A stretch of 64,000 bases of DNA from an uncultured Phycisphaerales bacterium (GTDB taxonomy: Bacteria; Planctomycetota; Phycisphaerae; Sedimentisphaerales; Anaerobacaceae), in contig CAIODZ010000011.1 in NCBI GenBank assembly GCA_903857265.1, positions 1 through 64,000 on the forward strand, written 5' to 3'. The translations under genes and the position numbers were made by a program. The notes beneath the pieces were generated by a model. It ran no database searches. It saw only the letters and a program-made list of their open reading frames with translations, and had not been told where the DNA came from. Of this stretch, positions 8,201 through 15,592 are shown piece by piece (position 1 is the stretch's first letter; every line of letters starts with the position of its first letter).

Positions 8201-8333
8201 GCAGCAGTTTAATGCCCAGTTCCAGCACTTCCAGGACGACGCCCCCGCCTGCGATATTTGCGGCTCAATCACCGTCCGCAACGGAACCTGCTATAAGTGC
8301 TTTAACTGCGGTAACTCAATGGGCTGTTCGTAA
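5256..8333 (+). CDS. nrdJ: Adenosylcobalamin-dependent (class II) ribonucleotide reductase
   Basis: This 1025-residue enzyme reduces ribonucleotides to deoxyribonucleotides using adenosylcobalamin to generate the thiyl radical. The catalytic Asn-x-Cys-x-Glu motif is NPCSE with radical Cys near residue 404, in [38 protein letters not shown] is the conserved substrate-loop region. The C-terminus has [20 protein letters not shown] and ends GCS, the zinc-finger/redox Cys tail of this subfamily. The ATG at 5256 is chosen because GGAGG lies 8 nt upstream. Charged low-complexity linkers (about 900-960) precede the tail. Paired NrdR boxes upstream point to dATP-responsive repression. It implies a need for B12. 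Confidence 0.96.
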   Translation: [1025 protein letters not shown]

Positions 8334-8377
8334 CATTCAGCGTTCAGCGGGCAGCGGATAGCATATAGCGGACAGTT
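8334..8377. repeat. Degenerate CAGCGTT/CAGCGGA periodic repeat
   Basis: Starting right at the nrdJ stop, a series of near-repeats of 7-9 nt (cAGCGTTcAGCGGGcAGCGGATAGC and so on) ends in TATAGCGGACAG. The same word family occurs at 12001-12041 and 20194-20235. Confidence 0.5.
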
Positions 8378-8410
8378 AAAACGCAAGACGATATTGGGAG
8401 GTATCGATTT

Positions 8411-8920
8411 ATGTCGGATTTTGATCCTGAACAATTACAAGCGCCGCAGCAGGTTGTTGAAAGGCCGATAGTTGTTGTAGTGTTCGGGGTGCTGGGTTTT
8501 GTGCTCGGCGGTTACCCTTTTATAAACACTTATCCGCAGTTATACAGAATAATAGTGCCGGCTTTAACGGGGAAGATGGCCGTGTCAGGGATGCCGTTGT
8601 TTTTACTCTCGTGCCTTGTTAGTGTTGGTTTATCGATTTGGCTGATTGTGCTGAGCATAGGCCTTCTAAGAATGAAAAAATGGGCAAGACGCGGCTCGAT
8701 TATATACGCATGGGTCCGAATAGGATTGGACACTGTTACCCGTGGTTATACCGCTGTTATAATTCTTTTGGGTTTGGCAAGTCCGCCGAAAGACGGCAGG
8801 TGGCACTTTTGGGTTACCTACGCAGGCATGACGCTGATTGCTTTTATTTACCCTGTCCTGCTTTTGATTTTTATGAAGACCGAAAAAGTCAAAAGGGCGT
8901 TCGCCGCCATAGGCGGGTAA
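8411..8920 (+). CDS. Four-helix membrane protein, paralog 1
   Basis: The 169-residue protein is not recognised. A short soluble N-terminus (DPEQLQAPQQ) is followed by four hydrophobic helices, with a conserved loop KWARRGSIIYAWVRI and an IYPVLLLIFM helix leading into TEKVKRAF at the end. The gene 80 bp downstream encodes a paralog sharing these blocks. GGGAGG lies 9 nt before the ATG. The topology resembles small DUF-type integral membrane proteins; no function is assigned. Confidence 0.75.
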   Translation: MSDFDPEQLQAPQQVVERPIVVVVFGVLGFVLGGYPFINTYPQLYRIIVPALTGKMAVSGMPLFLLSCLVSVGLSIWLIVLSIGLLRMKKWARRGSIIYAWVRIGLDTVTRGYTAVIILLGLASPPKDGRWHFWVTYAGMTLIAFIYPVLLLIFMKTEKVKRAFAAIGG

Positions 8921-9002
8921 ATCCAATGTAGGGGAGGTGCTGTGTCTCCGCCCGTGTTTAGCCCCGTATTTTAACGCGGGGTCATAAAGAGGTTAATAAA
9001 AG

Positions 9003-9497
9003 ATGGATGAATTAAATTTAGGACAGGTGCAAATTGCCGAAAGGCCGACGGTTATTACGGTGTTCGGGGTTTTAGATGTTGTGTTTGGAAGTATGGGGTT
9101 GATGTCCATACCTATAAGAATACTCGCAAAGGCATTGAGACATCATACTTCGGAGATGACCGCAGAATACAAGGTTTGGTCTTTGTTCTTATCTGTTCTC
9201 ACTGTTGGTTTTGCCATTTGGCTGGTTTTTCTGGGAATCGGGCTGCTTAATTTCAGGAAATGGGCAAGACGCGGCTCGATTGTGTATGCCTCTGTCAGGA
9301 TTATTTGGTTTTTTATGGCGTGGGGAATCAATATTATTATGGTATTTCTCGGTTGGCTGAATCTGTCGAAAGGCGGATGGGGCCTTTTTTTCCTCGGCAT
9401 TGCCATTGGTTCTATCGGCCTGATTTACCCCGTCCTTCTTTTGATTTTTATGCAGACCGAAAAAGTGAAGCGCGCCTTCACCGCGGTAGGGGGATAA
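9003..9497 (+). CDS. Four-helix membrane protein, paralog 2
   Basis: This 164-residue protein is a tandem paralog of the preceding gene. Shared blocks are ERPTVITVFGVL, KWARRGSIVYASVRI and IYPVLLLIFMQTEKVKRAF. The central loops differ, so the duplication is not recent throughout, though the DNA around the KWARRGSI block is still very similar. A short CCCCG/CGGGG hairpin lies between the genes and AAAGAGG precedes the ATG. Function unknown. Confidence 0.75.
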   Translation: MDELNLGQVQIAERPTVITVFGVLDVVFGSMGLMSIPIRILAKALRHHTSEMTAEYKVWSLFLSVLTVGFAIWLVFLGIGLLNFRKWARRGSIVYASVRIIWFFMAWGINIIMVFLGWLNLSKGGWGLFFLGIAIGSIGLIYPVLLLIFMQTEKVKRAFTAVGG

Positions 9498-9578
9498 ATA
9501 GTAGTCGTTAGTCGATAGTATTTAGTATATCGTAATGTAGTAGATGTGAAAATATCGCATCAAAGGAGCATGTGTATT

Positions 9579-11906
9579 ATGCAATTAGGACGTTTTGAAG
9601 AATTCTTAAAAGAACTCGAGACAAACGGTAACTTAATAATGATGGCGGAGTCTTTCAATGTTTACCGATTTTATTTGGACAAATGGTTTGATCGGACCGG
9701 TAAAATAATTGAAGACGCTACCGTGTTAAAATATATCAATAAAACTCGCCAAGAAAAGAAAAATTGGCGGGAAAGACGTTCCCGCCAATGCTATTTTCCC
9801 ATTGAAGAATTGGATTGTGTTGTTGAAGGTGTCTTTGATTCGCCTCCCCGAAAAAGTACGAGGGAAAAAATTCAAAGACTGCTTCGAGAGGGCTTGGAAG
9901 ATGCGACAAATGCTTTTAACGCAACACACGATTCATTGACGGGATTGCTGAATAGGGTTTCTTTTGAAAAAATCGAGAATAAAGAACTAAAGGAAGAATC
10001 GATTAGCCTTGGTGAAACAGAGAGGAGTAAAGAAACAATTGCATCAGGTCGGGTTGTTGCCCTTTTGGCTTTAGATATTGATTATTTCAAGCAGATAAAT
10101 GATACCTACGGACATTTATATGGGGATGTTGTACTTTGTTGCTTTGCTATGAGAATGGAGAAAATAGCAAGAAAGATTGAGAACGAAAATAAAGACAGGG
10201 TGAAAATATATATTAGTCGCCCCAGTGGAGAGGAGTTTCTCATATTGTTGGCAGGAAGATTGGATATTAAGGAATACCTTAAAATAGCTGAGGAATTTAG
10301 CAAGGAGATCGGGGAGAATAGATTGCCATCGGAAGATGAATTGAGAGATTATCCCGATAAGGAAAAGTTAGCTACGATAAAAGTGCCTAGTCTACAAGAT
10401 AGAATTGTGACGGTAAGTATTGGCGTGGCATCTTTAATCGTGGTTGTAGAAAAGGAATTAGATAGATGTAGAAGCGAGTTGGAGGGGCAGGCGGATATAG
10501 CAATGCGCTATGCTAAGGCTGGGGGGCGGAACACATTTCGGCATTACCCTGATATCATTAATAAATATGGGGCTGTTTTAGAACATCATCCTGAGACGAA
10601 TGTGGTAACGATAGATATTGGACGACGTCTTAGAGTTAAAGTCGGACAAGAGTTTCTTGTTTATCATCCAGATTTTATGGGCAAGAAGGCTTTCATTTAC
10701 AAAGATGGGCGAACAGAGAAAGTACTCGGAACATATCCACGGTTTCCAATTGGCAGAATCATTGTTTTTGCAGTACAAGAAGACATATCATTTTGCAATC
10801 TGGCTGAATACAAAGGGAAAGGGAGTATACCTGTAGGCTCTGGTTTAGAGGCAGTGCCATTGGGTTCAATATCGCACTTGATTGGGCAGGAACATGGTAT
10901 TATCCCATTTGAAGAGCCAGGTTTCGTGCCAGCAGAAAAGCTCTTAAATATCGTTAGAAGTGACGCTGAGCAAAAAATAGATCCGTTTGTGGCAGTATTT
11001 ATTTTGAATGAAAGCGATGTTGTTATCAATGAGAGAGGAACGGCTTTTACGAATGAAGCACTGGCTCGCCTGTTTCGAGCTGTGAAAGATGAATTTCCAG
11101 TAGATGCCAAGATTAGTCAGATCAGGAATACAGAATTTGCAATTTATTTGCAGAGGATAAAAGGCCCTGAAATAGTGAAGAACATAGAAACCACTTTATC
11201 TGTTGTTAATAATAAATACAAAACGTTAGCATCATTTAGTGCGGGATATTTTTGCTATCAACTTATGGACAAAAAGGAAGAAAAGGACGACAAAAGCGAA
11301 GTTGAATCTAAATATACATTGGAATACGCAAGATATGGGGCTTTTATTGCTGCAGGAAAATCACTGGGAACAATAAAATTCAAACCGAGCATGGCAAACG
11401 ATATAATATATATATCTAGAAAAAAAGGGTTGTATTTGCAAGCAGCAGAAGACTATAAAATATTATCAGAAATGGGGATTAGAAATGCTGATATAGAGAA
11501 TCAGATAGGACTATGCGCAATTGAAATGTCGCCTCCAGATCTTACAAGCGGGAAAGAAGCATTCGAGAGAGCAACAAAGTTAGACTCAAAGTCTTCTATA
11601 ACATGGATGAATCTGGGTCTTACACACTATGCATTAGGGAATAGGCCTGATGGTGGACTAGCATTTCATAATGGATTAAAGATGGCCACAGAGGGATTTG
11701 AGATACCAAAGGTTTACTTTGGATCGATGGCTATATGTTTATATGCAGTATATAAAAAAAATCCAAAGTTTATGGAAATAAAGGAGTTGCATCGCTTGCT
11801 TTTAGAAGCCAAAAACAACTTAAAACTATCGTTTGTGAACGTATCCGAGGACGAGATAAACGAGGGTATCGAAACGATCGAAAGGGCAATGAAAGATAAC
11901 GGTTAA
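9579..11906 (+). CDS. GGDEF-domain protein with degenerate second GGDEF-like domain and TPR tail
   Basis: The 775-residue protein has an N-terminal helical region, then a GGDEF domain (about residues 110-320): HDSLTGLLNR, LALDIDYFKQINDTYGH with metal-binding Asp, and signature SGEEF at 216-220 instead of GGDEF/GGEEF. Activity as a diguanylate cyclase is plausible but the first Gly is changed. Residues about 465-620 look like a second domain of the same fold with RNTEF in the signature position, probably inactive. The C-terminus has TPR-like helices (AFERATKLDSKSSITWMNLG, HYALGN). The ATG at 9579 fits AAAGGAG with about 10-nt spacing; an ATG at 9570 is too close. No transmembrane segment. Confidence 0.8.
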   Translation: MQLGRFEEFLKELETNGNLIMMAESFNVYRFYLDKWFDRTGKIIEDATVLKYINKTRQEKKNWRERRSRQCYFPIEELDCVVEGVFDSPPRKSTREKIQRLLREGLEDATNAFNATHDSLTGLLNRVSFEKIENKELKEESISLGETERSKETIASGRVVALLALDIDYFKQINDTYGHLYGDVVLCCFAMRMEKIARKIENENKDRVKIYISRPSGEEFLILLAGRLDIKEYLKIAEEFSKEIGENRLPSEDELRDYPDKEKLATIKVPSLQDRIVTVSIGVASLIVVVEKELDRCRSELEGQADIAMRYAKAGGRNTFRHYPDIINKYGAVLEHHPETNVVTIDIGRRLRVKVGQEFLVYHPDFMGKKAFIYKDGRTEKVLGTYPRFPIGRIIVFAVQEDISFCNLAEYKGKGSIPVGSGLEAVPLGSISHLIGQEHGIIPFEEPGFVPAEKLLNIVRSDAEQKIDPFVAVFILNESDVVINERGTAFTNEALARLFRAVKDEFPVDAKISQIRNTEFAIYLQRIKGPEIVKNIETTLSVVNNKYKTLASFSAGYFCYQLMDKKEEKDDKSEVESKYTLEYARYGAFIAAGKSLGTIKFKPSMANDIIYISRKKGLYLQAAEDYKILSEMGIRNADIENQIGLCAIEMSPPDLTSGKEAFERATKLDSKSSITWMNLGLTHYALGNRPDGGLAFHNGLKMATEGFEIPKVYFGSMAICLYAVYKKNPKFMEIKELHRLLLEAKNNLKLSFVNVSEDEINEGIETIERAMKDNG

Positions 11907-12000
11907 TAGTATTCCTATCTGCGGTATTCGCTGGCAAAAATAAAACGATTATAATATTGGAATAATGGGGACAGCCGTTTTTTCCCGCCGCGTTTTAGCT

Positions 12001-12041
12001 GGCAGCGTTCAGCGTATAGAGAGCAGCGTACAGCGTACAGT
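12001..12041. repeat. Degenerate CAGCGTA/CAGCGTT periodic repeat
   Basis: A run of near-identical words (CAGCGTTCAGCGTATAGAG, then AGCAGCGTACAGCGTACAG) belongs to the family also seen at 8334 and 20194. The gap 11907-12143 otherwise holds only the promoter described next. Confidence 0.5.
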
Positions 12042-12108
12042 CAATTTTCCTCAGGGAAGTTCAGGCGGGCTGGCGGGTAAAAATTTCCATGTGAAACTAT
12101 TAATTTCC

Positions 12109-12137
12109 TTGAACTATAATGCCGAAAGCAATATAGT
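12109..12137 (+). promoter_or_regulatory. Sigma-70-type promoter of the antitoxin-like gene
   Basis: TTGAAC at 12109-12114 and TATAGT at 12132-12137 are separated by 17 bp. The predicted start point falls at or next to the ATG at 12144, and no Shine-Dalgarno is present, so the transcript may be leaderless. An overlapping TATAAT at 12137-12142 lies even closer to the ATG. Confidence 0.55.
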
Positions 12138-12143
12138 ATAATT

Positions 12144-12353
12144 ATGAAGAAACAATACAATTTTTCAAAGATGAAAGGCCGGCGAAATCCTTACGCGAAT
12201 ACCCTCAAAAAGCAGGTTACGCTGCGCCTTGGGGTAGATGTGATTGAGTATTTTAAGCAAATGGCACAAGAAACAGGAATTCCCTATCAAAACTTAGTCA
12301 ATCTTTACTTGCGTCAGTGTGCTCATTCACACAAGAAACTTACCGTCGCGTAA
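12144..12353 (+). CDS. Orphan BrnA/CopG-like antitoxin
   Basis: This 69-residue protein has the pattern of BrnA-type antitoxins and relatives with a ribbon-helix-helix fold. NFSKMKGRRNPYA is the usual N-terminal block, KKQVTLRLGVDVIEYFKQMA the DNA-binding strand and helix, and ETGIPYQNLVNLYLRQCA the second helix. Family members bind their own promoter and neutralise a BrnT-like RNase. No toxin gene lies on either side, and the upstream 237 bp has no open frame for one. It may be solitary or act on a toxin elsewhere. Confidence 0.75.
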   Translation: MKKQYNFSKMKGRRNPYANTLKKQVTLRLGVDVIEYFKQMAQETGIPYQNLVNLYLRQCAHSHKKLTVA

Positions 12354-12401
12354 TCAAAAACATAACCTTGCCTGCGCTGGTAGCGTTCAACGTTCAAAAT
12401 G

Positions 12402-12454
12402 GACCCCCGACAGAAGAACCAAAGTAGCACCAGTCGAGGGCAGGCGGGCGGATA
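12402..12454. repeat. About 50-bp dispersed repeat, copy 1
   Basis: The segment with AGAAGAACCAAAG, GCACCAGTCGAGGGCAGGC and GGCGGAT recurs at 14954-15006 with only a few substitutions. Both copies follow CCCCCGA and lie in non-coding DNA near CAGCGT-type repeats. Function unknown. Confidence 0.7.
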
Positions 12455-12521
12455 AGGAAAACCCCGGTGAGATAGGCCACAGTGGGATAACGGAAGCCGT
12501 ATCGTACGTGGTAAACACATC

Positions 12522-13094
12522 TCATGGGGTAAAGTTTAACCTTGCGAATTGGCCGCGATACTTTTTGGCGGCGGCATCATAGGCACGGGCGGCGTCGATT
12601 TCGGAGTCGAAGGAGCCGAGGTATATTTTTTTGCCTTGGTGAGTGATCCGGCTTTCCCATTTGGATTTTTCTTTGGCGAACCAGACGCCGATGAATTTCG
12701 AGGTGGTGTTTTTTCTTTTTTTGCGGTTCAGCATATTTTCGGCCTGAGTGACAATGCGGAGGTTTTCTCTGCGATTATCGAGGGAATCGGTGTTTTGGTG
12801 ATCGACGACGAGGTCGTCGGGTGGATTCATAATCTCCCTGTGCAGGCGCAGGGTTTTAAGGTCATCGCCATCAACGACGACCCTGACGGCGTAGAATTTA
12901 GTGCCGTGGCCGCCGAGGGTCCAATTGAAGTCGCAATAGCGATAGTAATCCCGCTGGTCAAGAATCGTAAAAAGGCCATCGCCGAGGGAAATTTTACGGA
13001 AGGAATAACCATATTTGTATTTGCGATAAAGCGTTACGGGCCAGGTGCAGATACGGTCGAGCCAATTCGGTATTGTCAGGTTAATTGTTGACAT
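12522..13094 (-). CDS. HNH endonuclease with C-terminal AP2 DNA-binding domain
   Basis: The 190-residue protein has the arrangement of free-standing homing-type endonucleases. An HNH-like core lies at about residues 85-125 (LHREIM, VVDHQNTDSLDNRRENLRI with His-Asn ligands), and an AP2/ERF-type DNA-binding domain in the last 60 residues (SKFIGVWFAKEKSKWESRI, KKIYLGSFDSEIDAARAYD). GGAGG lies about 6 nt before the ATG. Such genes spread independently and cut specific target sites; this one lies in a repeat-rich gap, consistent with a selfish element. No intron or intein host is visible. Confidence 0.88.
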   Translation of the reverse strand: MSTINLTIPNWLDRICTWPVTLYRKYKYGYSFRKISLGDGLFTILDQRDYYRYCDFNWTLGGHGTKFYAVRVVVDGDDLKTLRLHREIMNPPDDLVVDHQNTDSLDNRRENLRIVTQAENMLNRKKRKNTTSKFIGVWFAKEKSKWESRITHQGKKIYLGSFDSEIDAARAYDAAAKKYRGQFARLNFTP

Positions 13095-13419
13095 AAAATC
13101 CTCCAGAACAAGAAATTCTAATTTCTAAATCCTAATCTCTAAACAAATCTGAAATTTGAAATCCGAAATGGAACTTCTGTTCCTGTGACCGTGCCCACAT
13201 AGGGCGAAATGTTTTGCGCTTCTGCGCTACTACGCTGAGCTCCTGACCCAGCGAGTTGCAATTTTATCAAACAACGCCTGCAAGTCAAGTAAAATACAAC
13301 AATTTTTGAAAAATATGTGTTTGTTTCTATAAGTAATTATTTGTTAAAGGGTTATATGCTGCGCTGCCCGATGTCTTACGCTATCGAGTATCCAGTATCG
13401 AGCATCGAGTATAAAGAAG

Positions 13420-13446
13420 CAGCCCTCCAATAAGATTGGAGGGCTG
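13420..13446. repeat. 12-bp perfect hairpin
   Basis: CAGCCCTCCAAT (13420-13431) and ATTGGAGGGCTG (13435-13446) pair perfectly around an AAG loop. There is no T-run after it on either strand and no gene ends here, so it is not a normal terminator. It could be the fold of a small RNA or a REP-type element. Confidence 0.55.
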
Positions 13447-13548
13447 AAATTCCCAATTCCGGAGCAAGTGCGGAATTACAAACCCCTTCCAACAGAAGGG
13501 GGAATCTATTTAAGCATTCCTAAAATTCGACATTCCTTAATTTGTAAG

Positions 13549-13613
13549 GCAGCGGCAATAACCGGTTAGCAAAGCCGACGCGACTTTCGCTATTGAGCGA
13601 TAATTGCCGCTGC
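13549..13613. other. 65-bp inverted-repeat element, possible structured RNA
   Basis: GCAGCGGCAAT (13549-13559) and ATTGCCGCTGC (13603-13613) are perfect 11-bp inverted repeats. Inside are a self-complementary AACCGGTT and a small hairpin CGCT-ATTG-AGCG. No gene starts just downstream, so it is not an obvious riboswitch, and it matches no class I could recall. Confidence 0.45.
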
Positions 13614-14024
13614 GCCCTTATACTTCGCTATTTATTATTACTTTTGCAAGCCAACGATAACAATAAGCGAATTGCTTATTTTGTAATAGGAAAAGGCGTA
13701 CGAAGTAAGAAGTTAGAAGTGAGAAGTGAGAAGATAGAGGACGGAGGACAGAAGCGTGCCCGTCGCTTCGCTTCCGTGTGCTCGGCTTAAACAAAGAAGC
13801 CCATTTTGGGGGATTCTGCGGACAAGGCGAAAGGGTATCGCAGATGCTTGTATCGAGAATACCCTTAGCCGAAGAACGCAAGCCGAGCAAAAGCAGTGTT
13901 AATCTGTGTCTATCTGTGGCAAAAAATAATTCTCTGTGTCCTCTGTGCTCTCTGGGGCTAAACAAAAAAACAGCGTCCTCTGCGCAATCAGCGTCTAATT
14001 TCTCTGTGGCCAGAAATGCGAAAA

Positions 14025-14798
14025 CTATTTTTTTCCAGCAGGGGGTTTGTTCGGTTCTGCCTTTGGCGTTTCCATTTTTGCCGGAGCACGGACGGCGGTT
14101 GTTTCCCTTTCGCCGAAGTCGCTGGCGAAAGTGCCCTTTATCGTGTTGCTCATTACAGTGCCTGTGAAGGTCGATGTAAAGTCGTTGCCGCCCATTTTGC
14201 TGGTGCGCGTAAATGTCAGTTTGCCATCAGCGAAATTCAAATTCGAGATAGTATTTTCTCCGCCCCGCATCCCTTCCCATTTGCCCGCGAGGTTGCCATC
14301 GGCGTTTTTGGTTATGGTCAGTTTGTCAACGATTTATCTGGCGGGTATCTTAATATTCATCTGCCACTCGCCTGCGAGGGGGTCCGCCTTGTCTTTTGTT
14401 TCTCCGCGAGTTCCTTCAAAAGTAAACTCACCCCAAGGGCCTTTGGCTGTGCCCTTGAGTTTTTCGCCTTCGAGAGTGCCTTCGTAAGATGTTTTCATAT
14501 CCTGGCCGCCGAAGTTGCTGGTCTGGGTGAATTTAACTTTGTTGGCATTTACTGTAATATCCAACAGTGTGCTTTCACCCCATTGCGCTGACCATGTTCC
14601 GGCGTATTTGCCTTCCGCGTTTTTGGTAATCGTCATTGTCGCGTCCGATGTCATGGCCTCGAACTTGCTTGTGAAATTCCATTCGCCGGTAACCTGTGGT
14701 GAGTTTGCCGAATCCACACTTTGGGCCGCTATCACAACCGATGCCGACAAAACGACCGCAACTGCCGCGCTTGCCAGAATTGCCCTGATTGACTTCAT
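14025..14798 (-). pseudogene. Secreted two-repeat beta-barrel-like protein, interrupted by an in-frame TAA
   Basis: The gene starts at ATG 14798 (AAGGAG ribosome-binding site) with a signal peptide (AILASAAVAVVLSASVVIAA). The first repeat is VTGEWNFTSKFEAM, ATMTITKNAEGKYAGTWSA, GTLEGEKLKGTAKGPWGEFT. A second copy begins with LAGEWQMNIK, but a TAA at 14336-14334 cuts it; the same frame continues as IVDKLTITKNADGNLAGKW and runs on to 14025, ending in a Lys/Pro tail. The continuation matches repeat 1 position for position, so this is a single nonsense change (perhaps CAA to TAA), a sequencing error or readthrough. Function unknown; extracytoplasmic. Confidence 0.8.
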
Positions 14799-14953
14799 AA
14801 TTCGCTTCTCCTTAAAAAAATGGCTTTTTATTGGATTTTCGTACCGGGTTGAGAATATCTCTGGCAATGGCGTCTGTCCAGCTATTTTTAGATACTGGAT
14901 GCTGGATGCTCGATACTCGAAATCAGCATATAGCGTACAGCGACGACAAACTG

Positions 14954-15006
14954 GGCCCCCCGATAGAAGAACCAAAGCGGCACCAGTCGAGGGCAGGCAG
15001 GCGGAT
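14954..15006. repeat. About 50-bp dispersed repeat, copy 2
   Basis: Second copy of the element at 12402-12454, again after a CCCCCGA block and preceded by GCATATAGCGTACAGCG words. It lies in the 338-bp gap between the broken secreted-protein gene and rplM; that gap holds no other gene. Confidence 0.7.
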
Positions 15007-15076
15007 GCGGATGCCCGGCTTCGCTACGCTTCGCCGTGGCTGGCGGAAAAAAACTTAAAAAAAGGCATTTCAGTAT

Positions 15077-15104
15077 TTGACATACCTGCAAAATTCGCTA
15101 AAAT
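15077..15104 (+). promoter_or_regulatory. Sigma-70-type promoter of rplM-rpsI
   Basis: A perfect -35 TTGACA (15077-15082) and TAAAAT (15099-15104) are separated by 16 bp, about 32 bp before the rplM ATG. Confidence 0.75.
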
Positions 15105-15135
15105 AAGGGGCTTTAGAAGATTGTATGGAGTTTGT

Positions 15136-15570
15136 ATGAAGACGTTTATGATGAAAGCAGAAGATGTGCAGGCCCTGCGTAAGTGGTGGCTGATAGATGC
15201 CGACGGGTTGGTTCTTGGCCGAATGGCGACCAGGATAGCCCGGATACTGATGGGCAAGAACAGGCCTACATATACGCCTTACGTTGATGGTGGCGATTGT
15301 GTAGTCGTCGTTAATGCCGAAAAGGTTCGCGTTACGGGCGCAAAAGCCGAACAGCGCGAATACGATTATTATACGCATTATCCGGGCGGACACAGGTACA
15401 CGTCGTTCGCGAATATGTTCAAAGACAAGCCGGAAAAGGTAATCGAGATGGCTGTGAAGCGGATGCTGCCTAAGAACACGCTCGGCAGACATATGATTCT
15501 TCGGCTGAAAATTGTTCGCGGGCCGGAACATACGTATCAGGCACAAAAACCCGAAGAGATGAAGATATAA
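15136..15570 (+). CDS. rplM: 50S ribosomal protein L13
   Basis: The 144-residue protein has the full uL13 pattern: WWLIDADGLVLGRMATRIA, GDCVVVVNAEKVRVTG, YYTHYPGGHRY, and AVKRMLPKNTLGRHMILRLK near the end. It is an early-binding protein of the large ribosomal subunit. It forms the usual two-gene operon with rpsI 22 bp downstream. The ATG at 15136 follows TGGAG; an upstream in-frame extension into the promoter is ignored. Confidence 0.97.
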   Translation: MKTFMMKAEDVQALRKWWLIDADGLVLGRMATRIARILMGKNRPTYTPYVDGGDCVVVVNAEKVRVTGAKAEQREYDYYTHYPGGHRYTSFANMFKDKPEKVIEMAVKRMLPKNTLGRHMILRLKIVRGPEHTYQAQKPEEMKI

Positions 15571-15592
15571 TTTTTCGGAAAGATAGCAGGTT

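Larger units (their letters stand above)
13095..14024. other. Repeat-rich gene-free stretch
   Basis: No convincing gene is seen. It contains AATCTGAAATTTGAAATCCGAAAT words (13144 on), TATCGAGTATCCAGTATCGAG words (13381 on), two perfect hairpins (listed separately), AGAAGTGAGAAG words (13708 on) and CTCTGTG-type words (13904 on). Open frames here are short, repetitive and lack ribosome-binding sites. Confidence 0.6.

Noticed and set aside
11907-12143. A BrnT-like toxin gene expected before the antitoxin
   Set aside because: No open frame of suitable length or RelE-like pattern on either strand.
12549-13091. Long plus-strand frame opposite the HNH-AP2 gene
   Set aside because: It is the mirror of a clear HNH/AP2 gene on the minus strand with a good ribosome-binding site.
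13549-13613. Inverted-repeat element as a c-di-GMP riboswitch (contains GCAAAGCC)
   Set aside because: The remaining consensus and a downstream regulated gene are absent; kept only as an unknown structured element.
14016-14591. Long plus-strand frame opposite the interrupted secreted gene
   Set aside because: Minus-strand reading shows a signal peptide and two matching repeats; the plus frame is only its antisense shadow.
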